DNA of 64,000 nt from Paramecium octaurelia (taxonomy: Eukaryota > Ciliophora > Oligohymenophorea > Peniculida > Parameciidae). The position numbers and the translations under genes are program-made. Of this stretch, positions 1 through 12,364 are shown piece by piece. Below the pieces are notes generated by a model, which did no database searches, was not told the origin of the DNA, and was given only the letters and a program-made list of their open reading frames with translations. Numbering within the stretch: position 1 is the stretch's first letter; each line of letters starts with the position of its first letter. Location of the stretch: NCBI GenBank assembly GCA_905182995.1, contig CAJJDP010000002.1:434001-498000 (forward strand), given 5' to 3'.

Positions 1-770
1 TGAAGAATTTTCAATTACAACAGGAGGATGAGATTCTATCATAATTTTATTTGTAAAAATTTGATTAAACAATTTAAGTTAGATGGAGTTTAAAATTATA
101 ATAATATGTTTTATGGACCCCAAAATTCATATGCATTATGTAATCAATTTCTATTAAGATATTAGCTTAGAAAAATCTTATTTTTCTAAAATTGATTAAT
201 ATCAAAAATCTAATTTATGAATTAAATTGAAATATCATTCTAATAGGATGTTAATTCTATTCTATAACAACAAATGTTTCAAATAAACTATTAAGAAATA
301 GATATCAATTCTGTGTCAAGATGAATTACTTAAATAGTGATTCTTGGCTTATTAATATGAATTCATGATAATCAGCATCTTTTGTTATCTCTTTAGAGAA
401 AAAATTATAATTTCTCAGTCTAATTAATAATCCATATTGGTTTGATATTTTAATTAATTAAGCATATAATATTAATGCAAGGAAATTATTAAGATATAAA
501 GGTATAGCTTTATTATCTAAGAGTTACAAGCAAATACTAATACCAATGTCATATTAAACATTGAAGTAGTAAATAGTAAAAGGATATTGACCAAGACTTA
601 TTTCTCTTCTATTCTAAACCTGGAACTTCAGGATAGAAGATTAGAAATTCTAATTTTTAACAGAGACTTAACTTAAAAATATATTGATTTTAAACTATAC
701 AAATGGAGGAGAAGATTTTTATAATAAAAAATAAAGATAATTCTTTGATTAATCCAAACATGAAGATTGA
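1..770 (+). CDS. 3' part of an unrecognised gene, 5' exons unresolved (possibly decayed)
   Basis: From about 369 the plus strand carries a coding-looking frame that runs to a GTA...AAG intron at 566-595 (30 nt) and resumes in phase to a TGA at 768-770. The joined product is glutamine-rich with helical stretches such as SLEKKLQFLSLINNPYWF and ends NKKQRQFFDQSKHED. Between 1 and 368 there are further coding-like pieces (for example FYGPQNSYALCNQFLLRY near 108-160), but TGA codons interrupt all frames and I could not join them with introns of the usual size. No domain was recognised. It may be an intact gene whose first exons I cannot resolve, a gene that starts outside the window, or a remnant left after whole-genome duplication. 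Confidence 0.4.
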
Positions 771-1923
771 TCATACCACAGTTTATCAACATGCTTTAAA
801 ATAAAAATCACTTTTTATCTGAGTAAAGAGTTGTTTTAGTGAGATATATAAGCTTCTCATTGCATAATATGTCACATTTTATATAACAAGATATAAGATG
901 CTATTTATAAACTAGGTTCTCTAATACTATTAAAATAGATATGTTTATCAAAGATTATCTTTAGATTTTACACTTTTTGGAAATGAATTCATTATGTGTG
1001 AATAATAGATGAAGCAGATGACCTAAAAGTTATGCTAAACAGTAAATCCATTAAATAAGTTTATTAAAAATATTTACTCTTTATTTATGAACTTTAAAAA
1101 TGAAACGAAAATTGAGTGACGATATTTATGGTAAACTGCAAAATGTATAATTTCCCAATTTATACACATTCAAATAATATTACTCATAAATCGTCTTATC
1201 GTTTTTTATGTTAATATTTTCTTTTAAGATCGTTTTCCCATTTTTGAAATACTAAACTTTATTACTCTACTTTTTTTCTCTCTTCTTTGCTCATTTTCAT
1301 ATATTTAGATTTCTGGAATTCTAACTACTGTTTTCTTATTTTATATAGTTGTATGTCATCCTCTTAAGTAATATCTAAATTTATTATGTTCAAGTACAAT
1401 TGGGTACACGAATTAAGCTTAGATCAATTTCTTCTGCTGCAATACTCTTTAAAGAGATTAGCAAGAGGAAAATTACCAATAGAGTCTTCGACATATAAAA
1501 TAAAATAAATAATGAAATTAAATATTCTTGTTTAATTCTAGAAAGTTTGATTTATAATTCTAGGATTCTATTATAATCTTAATATACGAATTTTCACTTT
1601 CCAAGCCTGTCAATGGTGATAACCTCCTCATTATATAATATTACTAGATTGAAATTTAAATTGGATAATTAATGGGATCATCTCTTAAATGAATGGAAAT
1701 TATTTGTTTTGAGCATGACTCATAGTTCTTAAAGAAAATTGAATTAGAATTATATTGTAATTTTTATTTTATAATACTGCAATTATAATGGCTATTATAA
1801 AATTAAATATAATAATAGCCATCAATTGATAAAATAATAAAAAGCAAAAAGATTAATTTTGTAATATTTGCATGAATGAGAGAAGATAAATAATTTTATA
1901 TCAATTTATAAACCTAAAATCAA
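771..1923. other. AT-rich stretch with gene-like scraps
   Basis: No complete gene was found. Around 862-1010 one plus frame is open and looks coding (SLHNMSHFIQQDIRCYL), and 1353-1550 holds a 65-codon ATG-to-TGA frame containing HELSLDQFLLLQYSLKRLAR. Either could be a small gene or a remnant. The last 150 bp before the actin start is very AT-rich and presumably holds its promoter. Confidence 0.3.
1353..1550 (+). CDS. small hypothetical ORF, 65 codons
   Basis: ATG to TGA is open with the ciliate code. The middle part, LDQFLLLQYSLKRLARGKL, looks like real protein rather than random AT-rich translation. A 27-nt GTA...AAG segment near the 5' end could be an in-frame intron, so the exact product is uncertain. 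No family was recognised. It could equally be a fragment of a decayed gene. Confidence 0.25.
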
Positions 1924-3051
1924 ATGCAAACTTAATATCCAGCTGTGGTAATAGATAATGGTTCTGGTTATTGTAAAATAGGTATAGCCGGAGATGATGC
2001 TCCAAGAAGTTGTTTTCCAGCTATTGTAGGTAGATCAAAATTAAACGATGACATTTTCACAACATTTAATAAGGAGTATTATGTGGGAGAAGAAGCATAC
2101 GCAAAAAGAGGTGTTTTAACAATAAAAGAACCAATTCAAAATGGAATAATTAATAGTTGGGATGATATAGAAATAATCTGGCATCATGCCTTTTACAATG
2201 AATTATGCATGTCTCCTGAGGATTAACCTGTTTTTCTGACTGATGCTCCTATGAATACTAAATTTAATAGAGAAAGAATGACTTAGATAATGTTTGAAAC
2301 TTTTAATGTGCCATGTTTACGCATTTCCAATTAAGCTGTTTTATCCCTCTATATATCTGGCAGAACTATTGGTTTGGTAGTTGATTCAGGAGAAGGAATA
2401 ACTCATTGCGTACCTGTTTTTGAAGGTCATTAAATACCTCAAGCTATTACTAAAATAGATTTGGCAGGAAGATTATGCACAGATTATTTAACACAAATAC
2501 TAGAGGAATTGGGATATTCATTAACAGAACCATATCAAAGAATAATAGTTAAAAATATTAAGGAGAGGCTTTGTTACACAGCATTAGATCCACAAGTAGA
2601 AGAGAGAATATATCAAGAAACTACTTCTTAAGATAGTCCTTATCAATTACCTGATGGGAGTATTTTGACAATTAAAAGCCAGAAATTTAGATGTTCGGAA
2701 ATCTTATTTAAGCCTTAATTGATAGGATTGGAAGTGGCAGGAATTCATCACTTAGCATATTCTTCTATTAAGAAATGTGACCTTGATCTTAGATACGATC
2801 TATATAGAAACATTGTTTTATCTGGAGGAACCACTCTTTTTCCAGGAATTGCCAACAGATTGTGTAAAGAATTGACCAATTTGGTACCATCTTAATTGAA
2901 GATTTAAGTTTCTGCTCCACCTAACAGGAAATTTTCAGCTTGGATTGGAGGGTCTATCTAATGTACACTATCTACATAATAACCTTTATGGATTAAAAGA
3001 TCAGAGTATGATGAATAAGGTCCCAGTATCGTTCACAAAAAATGTTTCTGA
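1924..3051 (+). CDS. actin, divergent isoform
   Basis: One uninterrupted exon encodes exactly 375 residues, the standard length of conventional actin, ending in the typical KKCF. Landmarks: the phosphate-1 loop [20 protein letters not shown] near residue 9, FPAIVGR, a second phosphate loop [13 protein letters not shown] near residue 155, [15 protein letters not shown] near 300, and AWIGGSI near 337. Several normally invariant positions differ: [20 protein letters not shown] stands where most actins have [20 protein letters not shown], and the DNase-binding loop region is changed. This fits one of the diverged ciliate actin paralogues rather than an Arp, since length and C-terminus are those of actin. 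The product should bind ATP and polymerise in the cytoplasm, but isoform-specific behaviour cannot be read from sequence. At least nine TAA/TAG codons are read as Gln. Confidence 0.95.
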
Positions 3052-3516
3052 AAATTTAAAACAAATTGTGAAATTTTTAATAAATCTTCTATTTTTACTT
3101 AAGGAAAACATTATTAACTTTATTTATTAGAAGAGATTTCTCTGTTAACTTTGATCAATACCTTCTATCATACTATTATATTTCATTAATTATTTATTTT
3201 AATACTGAAATCCAGAACTTCAAATTAAAATAGGAAGATTTAGATTGTGTATTATTAATTTGCTAATATTAACAATCTTTATGTTCGACAAGTATTTATT
3301 AACTTTCTTTTATCGAATTAATCCGATGGTTTATCCTTTACAATCAAAGAATTTATTATATATTTTTAGTTTCTCTCTCAAAATAAATAATCAAAGAAGT
3401 TCTACTCTCAAATTTAAATCATTTATCCAAAATCATTGGCTATAAATATCTTAATTTATTTATTTTAAGTGCAATTAACACTTTGATAAGCATGAAATTT
3501 TGAACTGTTTTATAGT
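3052..3516. other. intergenic, nothing recognised
   Basis: Very AT-rich spacer downstream of actin. Short frames exist on both strands but none looks like protein. Confidence 0.5.
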
Positions 3517-3783
3517 ATGGAAGATGATAATTAGAAAGTAATTGTAAACCTCAAAAACAGAGCAAAATAATAGCAAAGCAAAAATAACTAACCAAATTAT
3601 TTTTATTATAAGAGAAGTTCATCATTTTCTCATTATCTGAAACCAAAATTAATTCGATAAAAATATATTCAAAATTATATTTTAAACAACAAGACAAATT
3701 TTGTTCATCTCAGAATTTTGAGTTTAGGGGATAATAAGGTTAATATTATAATTAGAAAATATTTGCAGTATATTTAAATTTGA
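3517..3783 (+). CDS. small hypothetical protein, 88 aa
   Basis: An ATG-to-TGA frame with the ciliate code lies just upstream of the PHD gene, 43 bp away on the same strand. The product starts MEDDNQKVIVNLKNRAKQQQ and is basic and hydrophilic, with no membrane segment or known domain. The composition (K, N, Q, Y) is like neighbouring genes, but length alone does not prove coding. Confidence 0.4.
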
Positions 3784-3826
3784 ATAGGAAAAAATCCTTT
3801 TAGAATTTGATACCCAATATTTAATT

Positions 3827-6800
3827 ATGGTTTTGTGCTCTATTTGTGGAAGAAAAAAAGAGGAGAAATTATATACAATTTTATTGGATAGATATAGAAA
3901 AACTTACCTTGAATTGAAGAGAGTTGAAGAGAAAAGATAATTTCTAAAGAAAAATTATAAAGAGTATTGTCATTTAGGATGCATAGTGTTTTTTCTACAG
4001 AATGTTCAAATAATTTAGGAGAAATATCATCTCGCTAAAGATAAATGCATAACGGACTATATATTTTTTGGATTGGATTCTATACACAAAAGCAAACAAC
4101 TTATAGATTGTTCTATTTGCGATTAAGGTTTAAATAATGTGTAAGCTCCTCAAAAGAAGGCTTCAATTATTTGTTCGCATCATAAATGCAAAATGCTATA
4201 TCATATTGATTGCATCATTTAAGTTAAAAAGAGAATAACCTGCACGAAAGCTAGGATCAATTTTTACTGTAATTAGCATTTTGATAAAAATGAACTATAA
4301 GCAGATTGGAATCAATGGGAATCTATAGCCTATAATTTAGTTCAGGAAAATATCCATATTAAATAAGAGGAGCCTTATAGAGGGGATACAAAATATTTAA
4401 TCGTCTCAGTTGATGATCCATTTTAGACAATAGGAGAAAAATTAGATTAAAATTCCTTTAAAAGATTGGATGAAGATTTAACTAAAAAGTTGAAAGTTTA
4501 AAAAAAAGAAACAAAGGTTGAATAGGAAAAAAAGAGATAAAAATTTTGGGATATAAGCAAAGATTTTAAATCCTAATATGAGTTTGGTCCAAGACCAATG
4601 TTCTAAATTGATTATCAAGCGAAAAGAAAGGAAGAAATGTTAGTTGCCATTGATGAAGAGGAATAGTAATAATAATAACCGATTAAAAAAGCAATTATGG
4701 AAGAAATCATCATAACCGATGATGGTATCGAAATTAATAAGATTGAAAAACCAAAAAAAAAAGCAAAGCCTGTTTAAAAAGTGTAAGAATAAAATGTGAA
4801 AGTCAATAACAATTTTTCGAAAATCAAAACAGAATAAATAGAAATTGATAAGGAAGAACAAAAGACATATCAGTAAACATAAGAAAATGGTGATGTTTCA
4901 CTTGATTAACTGCTCAGTTTTGTTAGAGAAAAGAAAAGTAGTATTCCAACTATTCCAAATTATTTTGAGTAAAGAAACTAATATAGAGAGGCGGCAGAAA
5001 AGTAAAAAAACAGTAAAGAATAACAAGAAAAAGATGAAATGAGGGAATTAAATGAAATGTAATAATTGCTTAAAAAAAAAATGGAACTATCCGATAAGAA
5101 ATCAGGAGTATAGAATGAAAATCATTAGCAAGTGCTTTCTTCGAACACTTAATTAAAAAATAATACTAATGAAATACTTAATAATGGTAATAATCATAAA
5201 AGCGTTTCTAATAACTTTAATAGTAATTCTACTCATTTTAAATCAAGCGATAATGGTACTATTAATCAAAATAGTAATATCAATTGTTGTATTATTAGCA
5301 ATAATAATCCTGTTAATGATAATGATTAAGAAGGAAAACAAAAGGTTTAACTTTAAAAAGAACCTTTGAAATAAAAACAAATACCTAATGCTGATATGAT
5401 TGAAAATGATAAACTAAATTCTAAATTGTCCAAAGTTGATGATTATTCAAGTATGTCTGCTTCAGAATTATTAAATTTTTTATTAAAAAATTAATAATAA
5501 CAAAATAGAACAAAAAATCGTAGAAAAAATGAGACTACTAGAGCCCTTTAAGCATAACATGAAATAATTTATTATCCATAATCTGATGAAGCATGGGAAG
5601 AAAATCTAGAAGGATGGTGGAATAAGGTTGAGGAGACATATTTCAATCCAAAATAGGATGTCTACTCAACAATAGAAAAATTTAAAAAGATTAAAGATAC
5701 TGATAAACAATTTCAAGAAAATTTGAAGGTACTTTTTGAAATTAGAAATGGCAACATTATGTACGCTGAATATAGTTTATAGGATGATGAACTTTATGAG
5801 CAAAAATTATAAGAGGATTAAGAATACAATTTTAAATTCTAAATCTTTAAAAATAAATTTTATACTTCGGAAGGTGATTAGGATATATATGACAGGTAGG
5901 GATAAAAATTAGTATTAGAAAGCTTAACAGTTATAGAACCATAGAGGTAATCAGAAAATTCTATTTTCGATTAATTTTCAAACGAAAAAGATAGTCAAGT
6001 ATATGTGGATTATTATTTTGAAAAATATTACGAAAATGAACTCGAAAAATTGAAAGCTCAAAATTAGATAGACATTAATTATTTGAATTAGTAGTCTATT
6101 AAGGAGAAAGCAAGAGTTTCCATTAGTAAACAAGGACATATTTAATTAGACAAATTGAGGTATTATTAATTATTGAAAAACACAAAGTTGGGGATGAAAC
6201 AAATAACAGATGAAGAACATTCAATGAGTATAAAAAAAAAGATTGATCTTTTAAGTAGTTTAAGAACAGATAATTTTTTTGGTAAATGCAATCCTTCTTA
6301 ATTAAAATAAGGCTAAAAGGATGAATTAGCAAGAGAAACATGCTGTAAAGTCTGCTTTAACTATCAATTAATTTAATTAGATAGTAATAATGATTTATCT
6401 TACTGTGGCACCTGCTTAGCAACTTTTCATAAAAATTGTTACAACACAACAGATTAGTTTGAAAATTGTGATCAGTGCAAATCATAAAACAATTTATAGG
6501 TCTGTTATATTTGCCAAAAATGCTATACAGGAATACCTCTCAGAGAGATTGAATAATATTGGGTTCATATAACTTGTGCATTACTGTGTGGACTATTAGA
6601 ATTTAATTAGACATAATTTAAACTTAAAAAAGGTATCATATAATAATCTTAAAGCCCATGTATGATTTGTGAAGAAAAAATTGGTGTTTAATTGTCGTGT
6701 AAGGTATGTGATAAGTAAATGCATTTGTTTTGTGCCTTTTTATGGGGATTTGAAATTACTATAGAAACCGAACCAGACTGTCTTGATCCGTACATATCAA

Positions 6801-6988
6801 CTTATTTCTTGTGCCCTAAGCATTTTGAATATAGCGAAAAAGATATTCTCAAGCAAACATACTATAGGTGGCACGGAATAAATTTTAATTAAGCAGGATG
6901 CTTTGAAACGTTAGAAAATTTCATAAAATGTAAATTGATTGCACATTAGAAGGTAATAAATAGAATTCAGAATATGCTAGAAATATGA
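3827..6988 (+). CDS. PHD-finger protein with two extended-PHD-like zinc modules
   Basis: One exon of 1,053 residues. The N-terminal module (about residues 4-160) has CSICGRKKEE, then YCHLGCIVFFLQ, DCSICDQ, CSHHKCKMLYHIDCI and FYCNQHFD: the Cys/His order of an extended PHD finger. The centre (about 200-800) is low-complexity, rich in K, N, Q and S. The C-terminal module (about 845-1020) has CCKVCFNYQ, YCGTCLATFHKNCYN, CDQCKS, VCYICQKCY, WVHITCALLCG, CMICEEKIG, CKVCDKQMHLFCAFLWG and YFLCPKHFEY, i.e. a PHD finger followed by an extended PHD as in the BRPF/JADE/AF10 group. Such modules read histone H3 tails or nucleosomes, so a chromatin role is inferred. No SET, bromodomain or acetyltransferase domain is visible. 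The gene lies head-to-tail with actin and tail-to-tail with the next gene. Confidence 0.85.
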
Positions 6989-7548
6989 GGATTAAATATT
7001 TATTTAAGTTTTATTATATTAATCAAAAACTAGTTTAATAAATATGTCTTCTAAAACTTTTATTTTCAACTCCTTACCTCTTGACTTTATTTCTTTTTAA
7101 ATTTTGAATAATGTTGATTGACTAATCTTGCTTGAGTCCTTAACTAAGAATACAAAAATACCTCTTACATTTTGCCGTCATTATTGTTGATTTCATTTAT
7201 ATTTTCCATTCTGTTTATTTTTGTACGTCATTGTAAAGTAGTATTCATGTTAATAGTTTCTTCAAATTTTAGTCATTCTTTTTTGATGATATTTTTTTTT
7301 CCTTATTCTTTATCTTTTTTACACAATTTGGCTCTCCATTTCATCTAATTTAACCTTAGTTTTTGAATGTGTATGATAAAATTCCCTTTATAAATACTTA
7401 CATATATTATTAGTTGTTAAAAATGATGTAAAAGCATATTATTGTTATTAGGTTATAATGATTATTTTTATATTGTTAATAAAAAAAAATAAAAATAATT
7501 TTATGAAATGATTCAGTTTACATTTGTAAATCAATATACACATTTAAA
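6989..7548. other. intergenic between convergent genes
   Basis: AT-rich, T-rich on the plus strand. It holds the 3' ends of two converging genes. No gene or RNA was recognised. Confidence 0.5.
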
Positions 7549-10500
7549 TCAAATTAACTAGCAACATTTACAAATTAATGTTTTTTTTTTTTATTGCTTT
7601 TTTTCTTGGAAATTAGTGGTTGGTGTCTGATTAACTTATTTTATATCTATTATATGATCATTTTACTAAGCTTATTCTATATTTTAAATTTTCTAATCTT
7701 TTTATTGTTACTTTTCGTTATGACTTTCATCTACTTAAGTTAGATTACAATCAGTAGTTTAATCATTTGCTTAGTTTTAGTTTTTATATAATAAATCTGT
7801 TTTATCATCTTATAAATATTAGCTTTATTCAATCATATCTTGAGTTTAATTCTGGTCTTCAATATCTTAGTATTTTTCAAATCTGTTGGTATTTTAACCT
7901 GATTTCTAATCTAGATTATCATTTATATGCATTTCTTTAATTTATTTTTGGTTTTGATCTTAATAATTAAAATCTAAAATTAGATGATCTTCAACTTATT
8001 AAGGAATAGTATTTTGTTAAACAATATTATTTGTTATTTAGGTGTTACTTAAGGTTGTTTTTTATTAATCTTGTAATAGCGATTTTGAATTTTTTTAAGA
8101 TTAATTAATATTATCTTCATCTTTAGAATTAATAGACGTCGGAAATGCATTTTAAATTATTTACCCAGCAAATAGTGAATCATTATTAATGTTTCCTTAA
8201 ATTTAAGGTTTTGATATAGGTTGTTGTTAATTCGATTAAAACTAAAATTATTAATCTTTATTGGCAGAATTATATTCCTATTAATCACATTACTATTAAA
8301 AATATAGGGCATGTAATTATTGAAATGTTGGGTTTGATTAGGGTTAAATTTAATCAACATTTCTTTAATCTTCATAAACTGTAACTATTTATTATGAATT
8401 TTTAACTTGATCTTCGATGGATTTATGTTAATCTTATACTTACAATTTATTATATTAAAGCACAGATTAATCTTTAAGAATTAATCCTTTCTCTTAATTA
8501 TTATAATCTTATTAATCAATAGGTTGTGAATGGATTTAATGTTATTAAGAAATATTTTATTCAATTACATGTTGAACAAAAGATTATTATTAATCATTAT
8601 GCTCTTATAAAAGTTCAACTTGTTATACAACATTTTCTTAATGATTTTCTGTTTATTCTTAGTTATGCTATTCAATTGCATTCTCAACTTATTGTATTTC
8701 TTAATGAGCCATTTAATTCTCCTATTGATTTTCATCTTATTTATCAATATTTTCTTTATGATTTTCTGTTTAATCTTAGTTATGTTATTCAATGACATTC
8801 TCAATTTATTGTATTTCTTAATGAACCATTTAATTCTCCTATTGATTTTCAACTTATTGATCAGTATTTTCTTTATGATTCTCTGCTTAATCTTAGTTAT
8901 GTTATTCAATGACATTCTCAACTTATTGTATTTCTTAATGAACCATTTAATTCTCCTATTGATTTTCAACTGATTGATCAGTATTTTCTTTATGATTCTC
9001 TGTTTATTCTTAGTTATGTTATTCAATGACATTCTCAACTTTTTGTATTTCTTAATGAACCATTTAATTATCCTATTGATTTTCATCTTATTTATCAATA
9101 TTTTCTTTATGATTTTCTGTTTAATCTTAGTTATGTTATTCAATGACATTCCCAATTTATTGTATTTCTTAATGAACCATTTAATTCTCCTATTGATGTT
9201 CATCTTAAGTCTCAATATTTTCTTTATGAATTTCTGTTTATTCTTAGTTATGTTATTCAATGACATTCTCAACTTATTGTATTTCTTAATGAACAATTGA
9301 GTTTTCCTATTGATTTTCATCTTATTTATCAATATTTTCTTTATGATTTTCTGTTTATTCTTAGTTATGTTATTCAATGACATTCTCAACTTTTTGTATT
9401 TCTTAATGAACCATTTAATTATCCTATTGATTTTCATCTTATTTATCAATATTTTCTTTATGATTTTCTGTTTAATCTTAGTTATGTTATTCAATGACAT
9501 TCCCAATTTATTGTATTTCTTAATGAACCATTTAATTCTCCTATTGATGTTCATCTTAAGTCTCAATATTTTCTTTATGAATTTCTGTTTATTCTTAGTT
9601 ATGTTATTCAATGACATTCTCAACTTATTGTATTTCTTAATGAACAATTGAGTTTTCCTATTGATTTTCATCTTATTTATCAATATTTTCTTTATGATTT
9701 TCTGTTTATTCTTAGTTATGTTATTCAATGACATTCTCAATTTATTGTATTTCTTAATGAACCATTTAATTCTCCTATTGATTTTCAACTTATTGATCAG
9801 TATTTTCTTTATGATTCTCTGCTTAATCTTAGTTATGTTATTCAATGACATTCTCAACTTATTGTATTTCTTAATGAACAATTGAGTTTTCCTATTGATT
9901 TTCATCTTATTTATCAATATTTTCTTTATGATTTTCTGTTTATTCTTAGTTATGTTATTCAATGACATTCTCAACTTTTTGTATTTCTTAATGAACCATT
10001 TAATTATCCTATTGATTTTCATCTTATTTATCAATATTTTCTTTATGATTTTCTGTTTAATCTTAGTTATGTTATTCAATGACATTCCCAATTTATTGTA
10101 TTTCTTAATGAACCATTTAATTCTCCTATTGATGTTCATCTTAAGTCTCAATATTTTCTTTATGAATTTCTGTTTATTCTTAGTTATGTTATTCAATGAC
10201 ATTCTCAACTTATTGTATTTCTTAATGAACAATTGAGTTTTCCTATTGATTTTCATCTTATTTATCAATATTTTCTTTATGAATTTCTGTTTATTCTTAG
10301 TTATGTTATTCAATGACATTCTCAATTTATTGTATTTCTTAATGAACCATTTAATTCTCCTATTGATTTTCAACTTATTGATCAGTATTTTCTTTATGAT
10401 TCTCTGCTTAATCTTAGTTATGTTATTCAATGACATTCTCAACTTATTGAATTTCTTAATGAACCATTTAATTCTCCTATTGATTTTCAACTGATTGATC

Positions 10501-11914
10501 AGTATTTTCTTTATGATTCTCTGTTTATTCCAAGTTATGTTATTCAATGACATTCTCAACTTTTTGTACTTCTTAATGAACCATTTAATTCTCCTATTGA
10601 TTTTCAACTTATTGATCAGTATTTTCTTTATGATTTTCTGTTTATTCTTAGTTATGTTATTCAATGACATTCTCAACTTATTGTATTTCTTAATGAACAA
10701 TTTCATTCTCTAATTGATTTTCAACTTGTTTATCAATCTTTTCTTAATGATTATCTCCTTATTCTTATTATTACTATTCTATAATATGTTCTACTTAATT
10801 AACCACATCCATCACATTTTAATTATCAGATTGTTTTTCAATAACTTATTCATTATTTGTTACTTTTTTATAGTTTTTTTCCTTTTTTTCTTTCTCTTCT
10901 TATAGTTAATCATTACTTTCATTTTCTTCCAAATCAATATTATTTTATTCATTGATTCCTTGAGTTTATTAATTTATTAAATCTTCAGATTATTCATTTA
11001 TCTTTTCTAATTTCTATTAAGTTTAATTATGTAATTTTGTTTTTTAAATCTCTTCAGATTCTAAGTTGTTTTATAGTTTCTAGTTTTCATTAATGATTTC
11101 ATTAACTTCATTTTTCTCTTCTTTTATCTATTCACTTTCTTCTATATTTTTTACATCTATCTCATCATACTCCATTAAACTAACTTCCTTGTAGGGAGAT
11201 TTATCATCATCATTTACATCATTTTCCTGAACAGACTATAAATTATCTCCATCACAATCAGGATTTACTGATTCGTTTAAATTTTCAGTTATAGATTAAT
11301 TTGTTTAATTCCTATATTAAAATTATTCTTCATTCAATACACTATCCTAATTATTCGCGTCTGTAGTATCTTAATTATAATTTTCTTAAATTTAATCTTA
11401 TTCTATAATTGAGTTATTTATATCTTGTGTGTTATCAAACTAATTTGATGCTTATGAATTAGTATCATCTTATTATTTTACTCCACCTTGACCCTTTGTT
11501 TAAACTTATTCTTTTTATTGTTCCACTTTTTGTTTATCTTGTTGTTTACCCGGTTTTAAAGTTTATTTTTTTGAATTCTTATTTAATGTAGAATCTTATT
11601 TATTTGTCAATTCAGCTGGTTGCTTAGATTTTCCATCATCTATTTTTGTCGTGATTGATCTTGTTGTAGTTCGAACAACTTTAGTTGATTTGGCAGCCTA
11701 AGCTGACTCAGAAGTTTTTTCAAGCAATGAATCAGTGTTTGCAATTTTCTTTTAAGGAGGCTCATTTGCTTTTTACGTTTATTAAACTCTTTAATTAAAT
11801 AATGTATTACGGTGCTTTCTTAATAGTAGAAGATGTAAGTTTAGTCGTTGATTAGTTTGTACTTTCTTTCTTCATTTTAGGAGCAGGTGCATTCTTATTA
11901 GCAGTATTTGACAT
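7549..11914 (-). CDS. giant Gln/Glu/Asn-rich repeat protein with C-terminal CaaX box
   Basis: Read on the minus strand with a 22-nt intron (11789-11810), this gives 1,447 residues. Residues 1-200 are basic and Ser/Thr/Lys-rich, with the motif SITTKIDDGKSKQPAEL near 80-95. Residues about 200-390 are acidic and Gln-rich. Next come about eighteen copies of a 39-residue repeat of the type HQEIQQVENVIEQHNQ plus ENHKENTDQQVENQQENQMV. A further Gln/Asn-rich region follows, then the tail KKQQKKKTLICKCCQLI. That end has a polybasic stretch, adjacent cysteines and a four-residue CaaX (C-Q-L-I), which in Ras/Rho proteins is prenylated and helped by palmitoylation. Membrane tethering is therefore inferred. 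No enzyme domain or transmembrane helix is seen. The chosen frame continues into non-repeat coding sequence at both ends, which the alternative Lys/Ile-rich frame does not. Confidence 0.8.
8620..10713 (-). repeat. tandem coding repeat, 117-bp unit, about 18 copies
   Basis: The unit is 117 bp (39 codons), so copies stay in frame. On the plus strand each copy contains the recognisable string ttatgttattcaatgacatt. Copies differ by few bases, and blocks of three recur: the sequence at 9310-9651 reappears at 9895-10236 with an identical translation, and most of it also at 8974-9300. Such higher-order identity points to recent unequal exchange or gene conversion. Copy number probably varies between strains. 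Confidence 0.95.
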
Positions 11915-12364
11915 CTGGGTTTTATTTATGAAATATTTAATTTCATTTATAGAAATTCAAAAAATATAAAGAAATACTGTTTATATAACATAATCTGAAG
12001 TGTAATATAAATAAAAATGAGAGATTGCTGACATATTTTATCATTTTAAGTTAATAGATTTTAGATATATCATGGTTGAATTAATATTTAACACAAAAGA
12101 TGATGAATGAAATATAGTCCTCATTTAATATTTTATTCAAATTAGAGTTATCATTAAAAATATAGCTTTTATTAACTGTTTTATTTAATATAATTATTCA
12201 CTCAATTAATTAATCGTTGAGAGAATTCTTCAGCTTAATATATCTAATATTACATCTGTTCGTGATGTGTTTTATTTAATGATTAAAAAAAATAAGCAAC
12301 AATAAAAAAAATTATTTTTGTTTAAGGAGTATACGAATCATTTTTGCTAATTTTTTTCAAATCT
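11915..12364. other. intergenic between divergent genes
   Basis: A 450-bp AT-rich spacer between two divergently transcribed genes. It must hold both promoters, but no motif stands out. Confidence 0.5.

Noticed and set aside
3245..3445. Plus-strand ORF of 66 codons in the spacer after actin
   Set aside because: Hydrophobic, low-information translation of AT-rich DNA with no neighbouring support.
8565..10706. 713-codon Lys/Ile-rich minus-strand ORF as a real protein
   Set aside because: It does not continue into coding sequence outside the array; the overlapping Q/E/N frame does, on both sides, and reaches a credible start and CaaX end.
8620..10713. CRISPR-like or satellite array
   Set aside because: The 117-bp units have no spacers, keep codon phase and encode protein in a gene.
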